A stretch of 64,000 nt of DNA from Enterococcus sp. 5H (GCF_028128615.1 NZ_AMDP01000061.1:62001-126000), one strand, 5' to 3'. Shown: positions 25,589-36,116, numbered from the stretch's first letter. The notes: generated by a model from the sequence alone, not told the origin. A program made the numbers and translations.

Positions 25589-27409
25589 CTATTCCTGTTC
25601 TAATGCTGCTACTAATTCTTCTAATTCAATTAATCTTGCTTCAAATACTTTCATTGCATCTGCAATATATTGAGGTTTAGTCATATCTACGCCAGCTTTT
25701 TTCATTACTTCTATCGGGAAATCACTACTTCCAGATTTCAAATACGTTAAATAATTTTCCAGTGCATTTGGCTCATTCGCTAAAATTTTATTTGCTAAAG
25801 CCGATGCCGCTGAAAAACCAGTAGCATATTGATACACATAGTAATTGTAATAAAAATGAGGAATACGAGACCATTCCAAAGCAATTTCAGTATCTTTCGT
25901 AACTTCTGAACCATAGTATTTTTCATTTAGTTCGCCATAATACTCGCTTAAATATTCACTCGTCAAAGGAATACCTTTAGCATCTTCCGTATGGATAAAA
26001 TGTTCAAACTCGGCAAATTGTGTTTGACGGAAAATAGTTCCCTTAAATCCATCTAAATAATGATTTAAAACATATGCACGCACTCGTGGATCATTTTCTG
26101 TTTCCAATAAATACTCAGTCAAAATATTTTCATTTGTTGTTGAAGCAATTTCTGCTAAGAAAATGGAATAGTCACCATAAACATACGGTTGATTATTACG
26201 AGTAAAATAACTATGAACACTGTGCCCCATTTCATGAACTAATGTATACAGTTGATCTAAGCTATCATGCCAATTCATTAAAATGTAAGGTGCAGTGTCG
26301 TAAGCCCCTGAAGAATAAGCTCCACTGCGCTTCCCTTGATTTTCTACCACGTCAATCCAACGATCTCCAAAAGCAGTCTTAACAATATCTAAATACTCAC
26401 TCCCCATTGGTTTCAACGCTGCAACAGCTTTTTCCTTGGCTTCCTCGTAAGAATATCTGATAGAAGCTTCACCCAATATTGGTGTATACATATCATACAT
26501 ATGAAGTTCGTCTAATTTTAATAAACGTTTACGCAGTGATACATAACGGTGTAGTAACGATAGATTTTGATTAACCACATCCAACAAAGTATCATAGACA
26601 CTTTCCGGAATATGATTATTACTTAACGCAGCTTCTCTAGCAGAAGAATAATTACGTACTTTCGCCTTATAATTATGTGCTTTCACATGAGAACTCAACG
26701 TTTGAGCAAATGTATTTTTAAACTGATCGTAAACAGAATATAAACCTTTAAAAGCTGCCTCGCGGACATCTCGATGCGTATTTTCCATTAATTGACCATA
26801 AACTCCATGAGTAAGCTGAATTTTCTCGCCATTTTCGTTTTCAATAACTGGAAATTTTAAATCAGCATTATTCAAGATAGAAAATGTATTACTAGATGCT
26901 TCAAAAATTTCTCCAGCCCCTGCAAGTAGAGCTTCCTGATCCGCTGACAAAATATGAGGACGTTCGCTCAAAATATTTTCTATAAAGTGACGGTAAATTT
27001 CCAAATTTTCATTTTCCTTGAAATAATTCCAAATGGTATCATCATCTAAAGATAAAACTTCAGGTTCAAACCAAGCAACTGCTTCACTAGCTTGAGCCAA
27101 TAAAGAACTTGCTCTTGCATATAATGCTTGGTAAGTTGTATTTGTCGTATCTTGATCATTCTTTAAGTGAGCATATACATATATCACTTCAATCTTACGA
27201 TAAATATCTAGTAATACTTCAATCCCAGCCAAAAATGCTTCACTGCCATCTTGTAAAGTTCCTTTGTATTGCTCAACTTTTTTTACCTTATCCGATAAAT
27301 CTTTGAAAGCGTCATCGAAAGCTTGGTCGTCTTTAAAAATTTTAGTTAAGTCCCACGTTTTTTCAATCGGTAAACTTGAACGTTCTGGTAATTGTCTTGT
27401 CTCACTCAT
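25589..27409 (-). CDS. pepF: Oligoendopeptidase F
   Basis: The 606-residue M3-family zinc metallopeptidase carries YTLVHEMGHSVHSYF, the HExxH zinc site, at about residue 393, with the third ligand glutamate in FLAEIASTTNE about 28 residues on. The N-terminal M3 helical domain (ERSSLPIEKTWDLTKIF) and total length match PepF. It is a cytoplasmic peptidase that trims 7-17-residue peptides, and YjbG in Bacillus occupies the same slot after coiA. It follows coiA by 36 bases and is probably cotranscribed with it. Confidence 0.95.
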   Translation of the reverse strand: MSETRQLPERSSLPIEKTWDLTKIFKDDQAFDDAFKDLSDKVKKVEQYKGTLQDGSEAFLAGIEVLLDIYRKIEVIYVYAHLKNDQDTTNTTYQALYARASSLLAQASEAVAWFEPEVLSLDDDTIWNYFKENENLEIYRHFIENILSERPHILSADQEALLAGAGEIFEASSNTFSILNNADLKFPVIENENGEKIQLTHGVYGQLMENTHRDVREAAFKGLYSVYDQFKNTFAQTLSSHVKAHNYKAKVRNYSSAREAALSNNHIPESVYDTLLDVVNQNLSLLHRYVSLRKRLLKLDELHMYDMYTPILGEASIRYSYEEAKEKAVAALKPMGSEYLDIVKTAFGDRWIDVVENQGKRSGAYSSGAYDTAPYILMNWHDSLDQLYTLVHEMGHSVHSYFTRNNQPYVYGDYSIFLAEIASTTNENILTEYLLETENDPRVRAYVLNHYLDGFKGTIFRQTQFAEFEHFIHTEDAKGIPLTSEYLSEYYGELNEKYYGSEVTKDTEIALEWSRIPHFYYNYYVYQYATGFSAASALANKILANEPNALENYLTYLKSGSSDFPIEVMKKAGVDMTKPQYIADAMKVFEARLIELEELVAALEQE

Positions 27410-27444
27410 TTGATCTGCTCCTTTAAAATTATTCTTTCATGAAG

Positions 27445-28635
27445 TTATCTTATCACACTTCTTAGCGGAATAGCACTGATTAGACACTTCTTTTCGATAC
27501 TTTTCACCCATTGATTTAAATCTGTTTGTTTGAGTCTTTTATTCCCTACTACAATTTTCCAACCATTCTGGACAACAATTAGATGTTTACAATCAATTAG
27601 TGACATTATCAGTTGATTTGAGCAATACTTCTTAATTTCTTTCATTGATACGCTAGGAAACTCATAAAACAAATCTTTCATACCTGCTATCTGCTTCTGT
27701 ATCAGTAATTCAAATTCTGCCAATTCAAAAACATTCTGGTCAAAAAACTGTACCCAGTTCCAAATTCTTAATTTTAATAATAAATCTGATCCTCGACAAC
27801 AAAATATACGAATACCAGGATAATAAAACCAGATAGGTAATTCAAGCAAGTGACAGTGGTTGTTATATAATACAGACTGCACATTACGAATTTGTTCATC
27901 TCTTCTCGCTAACTTTCTATTTAAGTCAAAATAATAGTCCTGTATCAGTTTTCCAATTTCAAATTTTCTTTGTACAAAAAAATTAGATTTATATGGAAAA
28001 TTAAAAATATCCGTCAAAATCTCCTCATGAAATGTCCATGATTTTCTAGAATAGTAGATTCTTTTTTTCCAATCTTCTTCCAGATGAAAATATAGGGCTA
28101 ATTCTTTTGTCTCAAAGTCAGCTTGCCAAATGTGAAACCCGATTGTTTCTGTATATGAACATAGATTTTTTCCTAGTTCTCCAAGAATCTGCTGATTTGA
28201 AAACAGTTTTTTCCCGCAAACCCAAATTGGAAGATAGCCATATTTTTGATAATTTTTCGTTCGCTCGACTAGTCGTTGAACACTTAGCGGACTACACTGA
28301 ATTTCCAGTGCTATTTTACCAACTAATAAATCTGGGCGTTGGTTTACTTCTGATAAATATTTTTCAAGTTCATAAGGAATAGCGTCTTTTTTGCACCAAT
28401 TTGCAAAAGCTTGCTTTAAGACTAAATGTTCGTAGGTCTCTCCTTCACTATAGACACAGCAATTATTACTATTATAATGAGCAAAATGAGGAATTTTGAC
28501 TTTTCCATTTTTTATAAGTAACGGTTGCTTGCAGGCGGGGCAAAAATAGCTTTCGTTCTTCAATCTTTCTATCTGCTCTCTTGTTTGATTTAACAAGGTC
28601 ACTAGCTTGCTTTGTTTTGTATATGCACTCAACAT
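27445..28635 (-). CDS. coiA: CoiA-like competence protein
   Basis: The 396-residue protein has the N-terminal zinc ribbon ESYFCPACKQPLLIKNGKVKIPHFAHY followed by a nuclease-like stretch (KQAFANWCK, PDLLVGKIALEIQCSPLSVQRL) matching the PF06054 CoiA architecture. CoiA is needed for DNA uptake/recombination in competent streptococci. Here it sits beside mecA, pepF and spxH as in Bacillus (yjbF). ATG at 28635 is chosen because AGAGG lies eight bases before it; the upstream GTG at 28644 overlaps that site. Competence in this organism cannot be judged. Confidence 0.85.
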   Translation of the reverse strand: MLSAYTKQSKLVTLLNQTREQIERLKNESYFCPACKQPLLIKNGKVKIPHFAHYNSNNCCVYSEGETYEHLVLKQAFANWCKKDAIPYELEKYLSEVNQRPDLLVGKIALEIQCSPLSVQRLVERTKNYQKYGYLPIWVCGKKLFSNQQILGELGKNLCSYTETIGFHIWQADFETKELALYFHLEEDWKKRIYYSRKSWTFHEEILTDIFNFPYKSNFFVQRKFEIGKLIQDYYFDLNRKLARRDEQIRNVQSVLYNNHCHLLELPIWFYYPGIRIFCCRGSDLLLKLRIWNWVQFFDQNVFELAEFELLIQKQIAGMKDLFYEFPSVSMKEIKKYCSNQLIMSLIDCKHLIVVQNGWKIVVGNKRLKQTDLNQWVKSIEKKCLISAIPLRSVIR

Positions 28636-28681
28636 CTGATTCACCTCTAAAATAATATACGCAAAAAAATGTTGAATTCAC

Positions 28682-28725
28682 AAAAAAACTGAAACAAAGC
28701 AACAATCGCTCCGTTCCAGGTTTTT
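28682..28725 (-). terminator. Terminator downstream of mecA
   Basis: AAACCTGGAACGGAGC and GCTTTGTTTCAGTTT pair with wobbles and one bulge and lead into TTTTT on the minus strand. It would partly insulate coiA from mecA. Confidence 0.6.
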
Positions 28726-28731
28726 ACAAGC

Positions 28732-29382
28732 CTATTCAAAATAATATCTTGTTAACTCTAAAGCATTACGCTCCATAATGCATGTTCCATACTCAGTTAA
28801 TGTTTCTGGTGTGACTGTAGATAAGTCCGCATACTCAAGTAACTGAGCTACTTCATTCTCTACATCATTTTTCCCTAACTCATCCAACAAGAATATGACT
28901 TGTAGATAATAGGTTCCTTTAAATGTATATAAATTTGCAATAACAGACTGTAAAAATACTTCATTCGCTAATTGAACCATCGTGTCAAAATCACTTAGTT
29001 TAAAAACTAAATTTTTTACTGTATCATCAGTAAACTCCTGCATATCATCAGTAAAATCAGTTTCAATTTGTTTACGGATTAAATTGCTGACTTCCTCTGA
29101 ATTTAAATCATTAAAACCTTCAAAATTAGAGACGTCATCCATGGATGCATTTTTACTAATAAATAGTTCCAACCCATCACTTTTTGGTAAAACTTGGAAG
29201 GTAACAGCTTCACTACCTTGAAATTCGTCCTCCACATCAACTTCTTCTAAAATACTGTAGAAAAAATTCTCTACTTCTTTGTGATTGCCAAGTAAATCTA
29301 AAAATGTGATACCTCTGTCAGCTAGATCTTCATTGCCAATTAACACTCGTATGGTATTTTCATTAATATGTTCCATTTCCAT
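28732..29382 (-). CDS. mecA: MecA adaptor protein
   Basis: The 216-residue adaptor has the N-terminal MEMEHINENTIRVLIGNEDLADRGI segment of MecA and an acidic middle linker (DVSNFEGFNDLNSEEV), followed by a C-terminal ClpC-binding domain (LSDFDTMVQLANEVFLQS through TYYLQVIFLLDE). It targets ComK- and Spx-like proteins to ClpC and helps assemble the ClpC hexamer. The ATG at 29382 follows GTGAGG; an upstream start at 29397 lacks a better site. It lies between coiA and spx as in Bacillus. Confidence 0.92.
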   Translation of the reverse strand: MEMEHINENTIRVLIGNEDLADRGITFLDLLGNHKEVENFFYSILEEVDVEDEFQGSEAVTFQVLPKSDGLELFISKNASMDDVSNFEGFNDLNSEEVSNLIRKQIETDFTDDMQEFTDDTVKNLVFKLSDFDTMVQLANEVFLQSVIANLYTFKGTYYLQVIFLLDELGKNDVENEVAQLLEYADLSTVTPETLTEYGTCIMERNALELTRYYFE

Positions 29383-29576
29383 GTCGCTACACCTCACTTT
29401 TGCTAATCAGGAAACTTATTCTTACGTACATTGTAGCGGAATCACGCCAAATGTAAAGGAAAAAGTAACAATATTTCAAAATAAAATTCTCTCTTAGTAT
29501 TTTCCTAAAACTTATTCTTCTTAACTATGTAATTTTTGCGTTTTTCATTATAAAAAATCAACGTTATGCATAAAGA

Positions 29577-29745
29577 AAGTGAGTGGGACAAAACTAAAAA
29601 TCAGTTTTGTTTCACTCACTAGATCCGAATAAACGGCGAGAAAAAAGCAGCTCCTTCGGAAATAAGCTGAAATTCACAAAAATTTGAAGAGCAATTTTCG
29701 TGAATCTCTTCTTATTTCTCGGAGCTAAACGCTTTTGTCTCAGCC
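29577..29745 (-). repeat. Structured intergenic element downstream of spx, ending in a terminator
   Basis: The stretch contains a strong stem at 29579-29619 (GTGAGTG...CACTCAC with ACAAAACT/AGTTTTGT) followed by a long arm at about 29645-29737, where AGCTCC...GGAGCT encloses ATTCAC/GTGAAT. Read on the minus strand the first stem is followed by TTTCTTT, so it probably terminates spx. GAGGCTGAGACAAAA at the outer edge resembles motifs in other enterococcal gaps. Confidence 0.6.
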
Positions 29746-29762
29746 TCTTCTTCATTTACTTT

Positions 29763-30161
29763 TTATAGACCTGCCATCAATTGTGCTTGACGTAATTCTA
29801 GCTGCCGAACACCTCTTGGCAAGAACCGACGAATCTCGTCTTCATTAAAACCAACTTGTAATCTTTTTTCATCAATCATAATTGGTCGACGCAACAATCC
29901 GGGATTTTCTTTTACTAATGTTAATAAGTCCTGCAATGGTAGTTCATCCAAATCCATATTAAGCTTTTGGAAAACTTTAGAACGTGTAGAGATAATCTCT
30001 TCGGTTCCATCTTCTGTCATTCTCAAAATTGCCTTCAGCTCTGAAATATTTAATGGTTCTGAGAAAATATTTCTTTCCTTGAATGGAATTTCGTGTTCTT
30101 GTAACCACGCACGAGCCTTACGGCAAGACGTACAACTTGGGGAAGTATAAAGTGTCAACAT
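29763..30161 (-). CDS. spx: Spx-family transcriptional regulator (ArsC-like)
   Basis: The 132-residue protein has the redox CxxC ([14 protein letters not shown], cysteines 10 and 13), a downstream glycine position in [17 protein letters not shown] and the ArsC-like fold. Spx binds the RNA polymerase alpha C-terminal domain and responds to disulfide stress. Length fits Spx/SpxA (131-132). The ATG at 30161 is preferred to 30170 because AAGGAG precedes it by the usual eight bases. It heads a cluster with mecA and coiA. Its leader contains two inverted repeats (30199-30228 and 30179-30192). Confidence 0.94.
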   Translation of the reverse strand: MLTLYTSPSCTSCRKARAWLQEHEIPFKERNIFSEPLNISELKAILRMTEDGTEEIISTRSKVFQKLNMDLDELPLQDLLTLVKENPGLLRRPIMIDEKRLQVGFNEDEIRRFLPRGVRQLELRQAQLMAGL

Positions 30162-30178
30162 GTGCATCACTCCTTTTC

Positions 30179-30228
30179 GTGATTATCATCACTTTTTTTG
30201 AAATAGGAATTTTTTTGTTTTTCCTATT
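30179..30228 (-). promoter_or_regulatory. Inverted repeats in the spx leader
   Basis: AAATAGGAA/TTCCTATTT (30199-30228) and GTGAT/ATCAC (30179-30192) are inverted repeats in the 190 bases before spx. The rest of 30230-30524 is AT-rich with no gene. Confidence 0.35.
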
Positions 30229-30416
30229 TAATGTTAGTATACCCAATTTCTAATAAAAATACTAGCTCTTTTTCAAAAAAAATATATAGTTTCACGTTAT
30301 TTTACGTGTTTTTTTTTATTATCCAAATAAAATTCGTTTTTTTTAGTTAAAAAATTACAGCGTTTTCAAAACTGCATAATGAATACAGTTTTATTTACCT
30401 GTCATAACTGTGTTAG

Positions 30417-31535
<1,119 letters not shown>

Positions 31536-31564
31536 GCAAAGATGTTGTAACCTTGAATAACTGG

Positions 31565-31610
31565 ACTAAAAGCCGCACAATGCATAAAACACATTGTGCG
31601 GCTTTTAGGA
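31565..31610. repeat. Long palindrome, terminator-like, copy 2 of a dispersed element
   Basis: ACTAAAAGCCGCACAATG... pairs with ...CATTGTGCGGCTTTTAG around an A-rich loop. It lies between convergent trpS and the ABC gene, so it can terminate both. It matches copy 1 at 5741-5797 except that two stem pairs change compensatorily and the loop sequence is inverted. Confidence 0.85.
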
Positions 31611-31802
31611 AATTGTCGAAGCCTTCATTTCTAAGAGCATTAAAGGTAGCAACGCACATTCTGTGCCTTGTACCGTTCATCATCGACTCACGATATTCTT
31701 CGTGATTTACGAGAATGCAATCGACATGAAATGGAGTGTCTGACTTTTTCACACCGTTGATTCGGATTTTCGATGACCATAACTCAGTGAGTTATATCCC
31801 TC

Positions 31803-33518
31803 TTAATCTCTAAATTGTGCATCATGCAAACGACGGTAATGTCCGCCTTTCGCAAGTAACTCTTCATGTGTTCCTTCTTCTAATATTCCTTGATCACTAA
31901 CCACAATAATTCGTGTCGCATGTTTGATTGTTGCCAATCGATGAGCAATTATCATAGTAGTTCTACCTTTTGCTAAAGAATTTAAAGATTCTTGAATAAC
32001 CTGTTCTGTCTCAGTATCCAAAGCTGAAGTTGCTTCATCTAAAATTAAAATCGGCGGATTTTTCAAGAACATTCGAGCAATTGCCACCCGTTGTTTTTGA
32101 CCTCCTGAAAGTTTAACTCCGCGTTCACCGATCAGCGTGTCTAATCCTTCAGACATTTGATCGACAACTTTTTCTAGATGAGCTAATTTGACAGCCTGTT
32201 GAATTTCTTCTTCCGTTGCATCCAGCTTTCCGTAAGCGATATTATCACGAATCGTGCCAGGGAATAAGAAAACATCTTGTTGAACTATCCCGATTTGACT
32301 TCTTAATGAAGCTAAGGTCATATCTTGAATATTAATACCATCAATTGTAATCTGACCCTCTGTTACCTCATAAAATCTCGGCAACAAATTACACAAGGTT
32401 GTCTTACCAGAACCACTTTGACCAACAAAAGCTACTGTTTCACCAGGAACAATTTTTAGATCAATATGATTCAGAACTTTTGTAGAGTCTGCATAAGAAA
32501 ATGAAACATCATTGTAAATAATATCTCCATGTAAATGATCAACTACGACAGCATCGGGTTTATCTTGGATCGTTGGTTTTTTATCAATTTCTTCTGTGAA
32601 TCGTTTAAACCCGGCAATCCCTTTTGGATAGCTTTCTATCATATTATTAACTTTTTCGATAGGACGAACAAAGACATTCGCTAACAAAATAAATCCAACA
32701 AAATCACCACTGGTAATTTCACCATTAATCGTATAATATGCACCAAAAATCAACGTAAACAAACTAATCAAACGAATTAAAAAATAGTTATAGGCTGAAC
32801 TAATACCCATTACTTTATAAAAATGAATTTTCGATTTTCGATAAGCCTGATTTAGTCCTTCAAACCGTTGACGTTCAAAAGGCTCATTAGCAAATGATTG
32901 TGTCACTCGAATACCGCTAACAGAGGCTTCAACCCCAGCATTAAAATCCCCAAGGTTATCATAAATTTTCGTATTAACTTTTGTCATCTTTTTATTGAAG
33001 AAAACTAATGCGATGGTAATAAAAGGTAAAACGATAAATGTTGCTAAAGCTAATTGAACATGGATACGGAGCATTAAATAAAATGATCCAACTAAAGTCA
33101 TAATTGTAATAAACACATCTTCTGGTCCATGATGAGCAACCTCAGAAATTTCAAATAAGTCAGTCGTCAAACGACTCATTAACTTCCCTGTTTTCTGATT
33201 ATCATAATATTCAAACGGCTGCGTCTGCAAGTGTCCGTAAAGTTCTCGACGCATGTCTGTTTCAATGTTTACACCCAACTTATGGCCAAAAAAGACCACA
33301 ATATATTGCAAAAAAGTATTAAGTATATAAAATAATAGCAGTCCGGCAGAAGCCAGTGCAATCATCCGAAAATTCTCTTTAGGCATGATTTTATCAATAA
33401 CTTGATTCACTACAACTGGAAAAGCTAACTCAAGTAAACCAGCGATAACCGCACAAGTAAAATCCAAAATAAATAGATATTTATACGGTCGATAATAACT
33501 AAAAAATCGTTTTAACAT
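31803..33518 (-). CDS. ABC transporter, fused membrane and ATP-binding domains
   Basis: The 571-residue half-transporter has six membrane helices in the first 320 residues and a C-terminal nucleotide-binding domain: Walker A VGQSGSGKTTLC near residue 367, the signature LSGGQKQRVAIARM, and ILDEATSALDTETE. It belongs to the exporter class of multidrug or lipid flippases and would act as a homodimer or with a partner; no partner gene adjoins. The ATG at 33518 with GAGGGAG is preferred to an upstream in-frame start. Cargo is unknown. Confidence 0.9.
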   Translation of the reverse strand: MLKRFFSYYRPYKYLFILDFTCAVIAGLLELAFPVVVNQVIDKIMPKENFRMIALASAGLLLFYILNTFLQYIVVFFGHKLGVNIETDMRRELYGHLQTQPFEYYDNQKTGKLMSRLTTDLFEISEVAHHGPEDVFITIMTLVGSFYLMLRIHVQLALATFIVLPFITIALVFFNKKMTKVNTKIYDNLGDFNAGVEASVSGIRVTQSFANEPFERQRFEGLNQAYRKSKIHFYKVMGISSAYNYFLIRLISLFTLIFGAYYTINGEITSGDFVGFILLANVFVRPIEKVNNMIESYPKGIAGFKRFTEEIDKKPTIQDKPDAVVVDHLHGDIIYNDVSFSYADSTKVLNHIDLKIVPGETVAFVGQSGSGKTTLCNLLPRFYEVTEGQITIDGINIQDMTLASLRSQIGIVQQDVFLFPGTIRDNIAYGKLDATEEEIQQAVKLAHLEKVVDQMSEGLDTLIGERGVKLSGGQKQRVAIARMFLKNPPILILDEATSALDTETEQVIQESLNSLAKGRTTMIIAHRLATIKHATRIIVVSDQGILEEGTHEELLAKGGHYRRLHDAQFRD

Positions 33519-33884
33519 AATCTCCCTCTTTCTTTTAGACACTATTGTTATTATACGCAAAGAAAGAGTAAGATGCAAAGTTTGAAAACCTTTATTTAGC
33601 AAGTAATTCTTTGAAAATAAGACCCTATAAATTAAATAATTTTTACTAAAAATTATTGATTCTATGACAATAACTATCGCTTGTAAAAAGTAATTGAATC
33701 CAATTTAGTATTTCTTTTACCACTTTTTATTAAGAAAATATTGTTATTTATAAGTATGTTTTGAATCAAAAAATGACTTTGTTTCCAGTTTTTTGTACAT
33801 TTTGAACAAACTCTATATGCAACAATGCCAATATCTTGAAAATATAGCTGGAATTTGTTAAATTATATGTATACATGTACATCA

Positions 33885-33945
33885 CGAAAAACACCGATAA
33901 GTTGCTTATGTCTTGGGGAAGATAGGTCTAATCGGTGTTTCTGTT
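33885..33945. ncRNA. Candidate structured small RNA, strand uncertain
   Basis: AAACACCGAT (33889-33898) and ATCGGTGTTT (33931-33940) form a perfect 10-bp outer stem. Inside are two small hairpins, ATAAG-TTG-CTTAT and TCTT-GGGG-AAGA, so the unit folds as a forked RNA. T-runs follow on both strands. Minus strand has TATAAT upstream (AGTATAATAAAAACAG) and would expose a CCCC loop; plus strand has a weaker TTGAAA/TAAATT pair. The rest of 33519-34135 has no gene. Confidence 0.45.
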
Positions 33946-34135
33946 TTTATTATACTAAATGTTTAATTTTTTCACCATTTCATAAATGTACTATCGAAAA
34001 TACTTTTTGAAGGGAAATTTAAGCTTTACTTTTGTTTTTTTTGTACACTTTTTTTATTTTACAAACAAAAAAGCGTACGACTTAGCATGATTTAATTTTA
34101 AAAGTTAATGTTTTTTTATAGATTAAGCAGATGAA

Positions 34136-34885
34136 TTACAAAAGAGACAAGAAGAAACGATTTAAAGGTTCCCATTCATTATCTTTCTTATCTAAGGTAC
34201 CTTGTGCAACTTTTTCTAACTCTATCAACTCATTTTCAATATAATTATTCAGTACATCAATTTTATCGATTAAGTCGAGTTCATTAGTGTTTTTTTTCTG
34301 ATTTAATAATTCGTTTACCACTGGTTTCAAATTATTATCAAGAACACTAGCTACCAGCTGGTCGAACTCAATCGGCGGAATTGTATTATAATTAGTTATC
34401 CACTTACTAGCCAAAATAGGTCGTAAAACATAGAAATATTTTTTAGCTTTAACTTTCTGACCTTTTAGATATTCTCGATAATTTGTATTTGCCATATTCC
34501 AGTAATGAAACAATGCTTTCTTTGTTGAAAAATAGTTTTCAATGACTCTTTTTAGTTCCATTGCTTCGCTTGTCTCAGCATAAACAATTGGTGACGTGCA
34601 CCATTCAAATAATGTGGGATTTGATTTATACAATAACTTTAAGGCTTTTTGAATATCCCATCCATTAATATCTAAAACATCATCTAATTGCCATTCAATT
34701 ACATCTCTAATTCCTTCTAATTTTAAATAGCTCTCTTGAGTTCTCACGTATAAAAAACGTACATCATAATCACTATCTTTTGATTCGAATCCCCATGCTC
34801 TACTACCTGATTCTATTGCTAGAATTATTTTCACGTTCTCAGCCTTTTCAATTTCTCTTAGTTTACTCTGGATTATTTTGTTCAA
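34136..34885 (-). CDS. RlaP-like nucleotidyltransferase (PF10127)
   Basis: The 249-residue protein has the polymerase-beta-like nucleotidyltransferase signature AIESGSRAWGFESKDSDYDVRFLY (GS followed by DxD, residues about 25-48) and continues with a helical region typical of the YcgL/RlaP group. Members are predicted RNA- or nucleotide-modifying enzymes often annotated as ligase-like; biochemical role is not established. It lies 30 bases after a small membrane-protein gene in an AT-rich, gene-poor stretch and looks accessory. No second catalytic partner is nearby. Confidence 0.75.
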   Translation of the reverse strand: MNKIIQSKLREIEKAENVKIILAIESGSRAWGFESKDSDYDVRFLYVRTQESYLKLEGIRDVIEWQLDDVLDINGWDIQKALKLLYKSNPTLFEWCTSPIVYAETSEAMELKRVIENYFSTKKALFHYWNMANTNYREYLKGQKVKAKKYFYVLRPILASKWITNYNTIPPIEFDQLVASVLDNNLKPVVNELLNQKKNTNELDLIDKIDVLNNYIENELIELEKVAQGTLDKKDNEWEPLNRFFLSLL

Positions 34886-34915
34886 AACACCACTCCTTAT
34901 CCATAACTAATAACT

Positions 34916-35170
34916 TTAAATGTCTAAATCTTTTTTTGACACAAACTTTAAATCGGTTTGTTTAAATATAATAATTGCCGCAATCCATTGACAAATCGTG
35001 ATAATTACCCACATTATAAAACTTAGTTCTTGGAAAATATCTCTGTCTTTTACAAAAGACATAACAATCATTGTTATTATTACGACCACTGGCATTACCA
35101 ATAACGACAAACTTAAACCAACCATTTTAGATAATTGAAACATTATCTTTTTTTCATTTTCTCCGTTCAA
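34916..35170 (-). CDS. Small two-helix membrane protein
   Basis: The predicted 84-residue protein has two hydrophobic segments, LSLSLLVMPVVVIITMIVMSFV and the later IMWVIITICQWIAAIIIF, separated by a short charged loop, and a lysine-rich end. Start is uncertain: TTG at 35170 has AAAGGAG nine bases upstream and is used here, while TTG at 35179 sits too close to that site and an ATG at 35143 has none. I do not recognise a family. It is upstream of the RlaP gene with a 30-base gap, so the two are likely cotranscribed. Confidence 0.5.
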   Translation of the reverse strand: MNGENEKKIMFQLSKMVGLSLSLLVMPVVVIITMIVMSFVKDRDIFQELSFIMWVIITICQWIAAIIIFKQTDLKFVSKKDLDI

Positions 35171-35405
35171 ATTTAACAACTCCTTTTAGCTTTAATTATA
35201 CATGAGTAATAATGCCATATGTAAAAATATTTTATTAATTCAGTAGTTTATCCTTTATGTTCTTCAAAATATATCAGCTATACCGTTTTCCATGTTTCTA
35301 ATTTAAATTAAAATTTTCTTTCTGTTCTTTTGTGAAAAAGTTCGCTACAATTAGAAAGGATTATGAAAATTTTTCTGAAAAATAATAAGGGGTGTACTTT
35401 TTTTA

Positions 35406-36116
35406 ATGAGAACTGTTGTTTTTGATGTGGATGATACAATTTATGACCAGCAACAACCTTTTAGAAATGCGATTAATGCAGTGTTTCCTGACGTAAAACC
35501 TGAGGATATGCACGCATTGTATATTCGCTTTCGTTTTCACAGTGATGAAACATTTCCAAAAGTAATGTCAGACGAATGGACGCTAGATTATATGAGATAT
35601 TATCGAATTGATGAATCTTTAAAAGATCTAAGTTATCCAACTGTTTCACAAGAAGCTGGTTTGACTTTCCAAAAAACTTATGAAGATGAACTGGACAATA
35701 TTGTGATGCATCCGGAAGTCAAAAAGGTATTAGATTTCCTAAAAGATAAACAAATTCCGATGGGGATTATTACCAACGGTCCTACTGATCATCAATATAA
35801 AAAAGTAAAACAACTGCGCTTAGAGGATTGGATTCCGACAGATAATATTATTATCTCTCAAAGTACTGGTTTTCAAAAACCAGAGAAAGAGATTTTTGAT
35901 CTTGCAGCAAAAGAATTTAAAATGGATGCTGAGCACACACTTTATGTAGGCGACAGCTTTGAAAATGACATTTGTGGTGCTACCAATGGTGGTTGGAAAT
36001 CGCTGTGGTTTAATCACCGTTTAAGAGCAATTCCTGCCAATGTTGCCCCAACGCATCTTAAAGAAGTCACTTCTTTTGATGCCTTGTTCCCTGCAATTCA
36101 ATCATTATTTTCATAA
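35406..36116 (+). CDS. HAD-superfamily hydrolase
   Basis: The 236-residue protein carries the four HAD motifs: FDVDDTIYD at the start, GIITNGPTDHQ around residue 120, FQKPEKEIFDLA for the lysine, and TLYVGDSFENDICGATNGG for the acidic motif. The cap is of the helical type seen in YjjG-like pyrimidine nucleotidases and other small phosphatases. Substrate is not known. AAGGGGTG stands before the ATG. It is monocistronic and ends in a strong terminator. Confidence 0.85.
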   Translation: MRTVVFDVDDTIYDQQQPFRNAINAVFPDVKPEDMHALYIRFRFHSDETFPKVMSDEWTLDYMRYYRIDESLKDLSYPTVSQEAGLTFQKTYEDELDNIVMHPEVKKVLDFLKDKQIPMGIITNGPTDHQYKKVKQLRLEDWIPTDNIIISQSTGFQKPEKEIFDLAAKEFKMDAEHTLYVGDSFENDICGATNGGWKSLWFNHRLRAIPANVAPTHLKEVTSFDALFPAIQSLFS

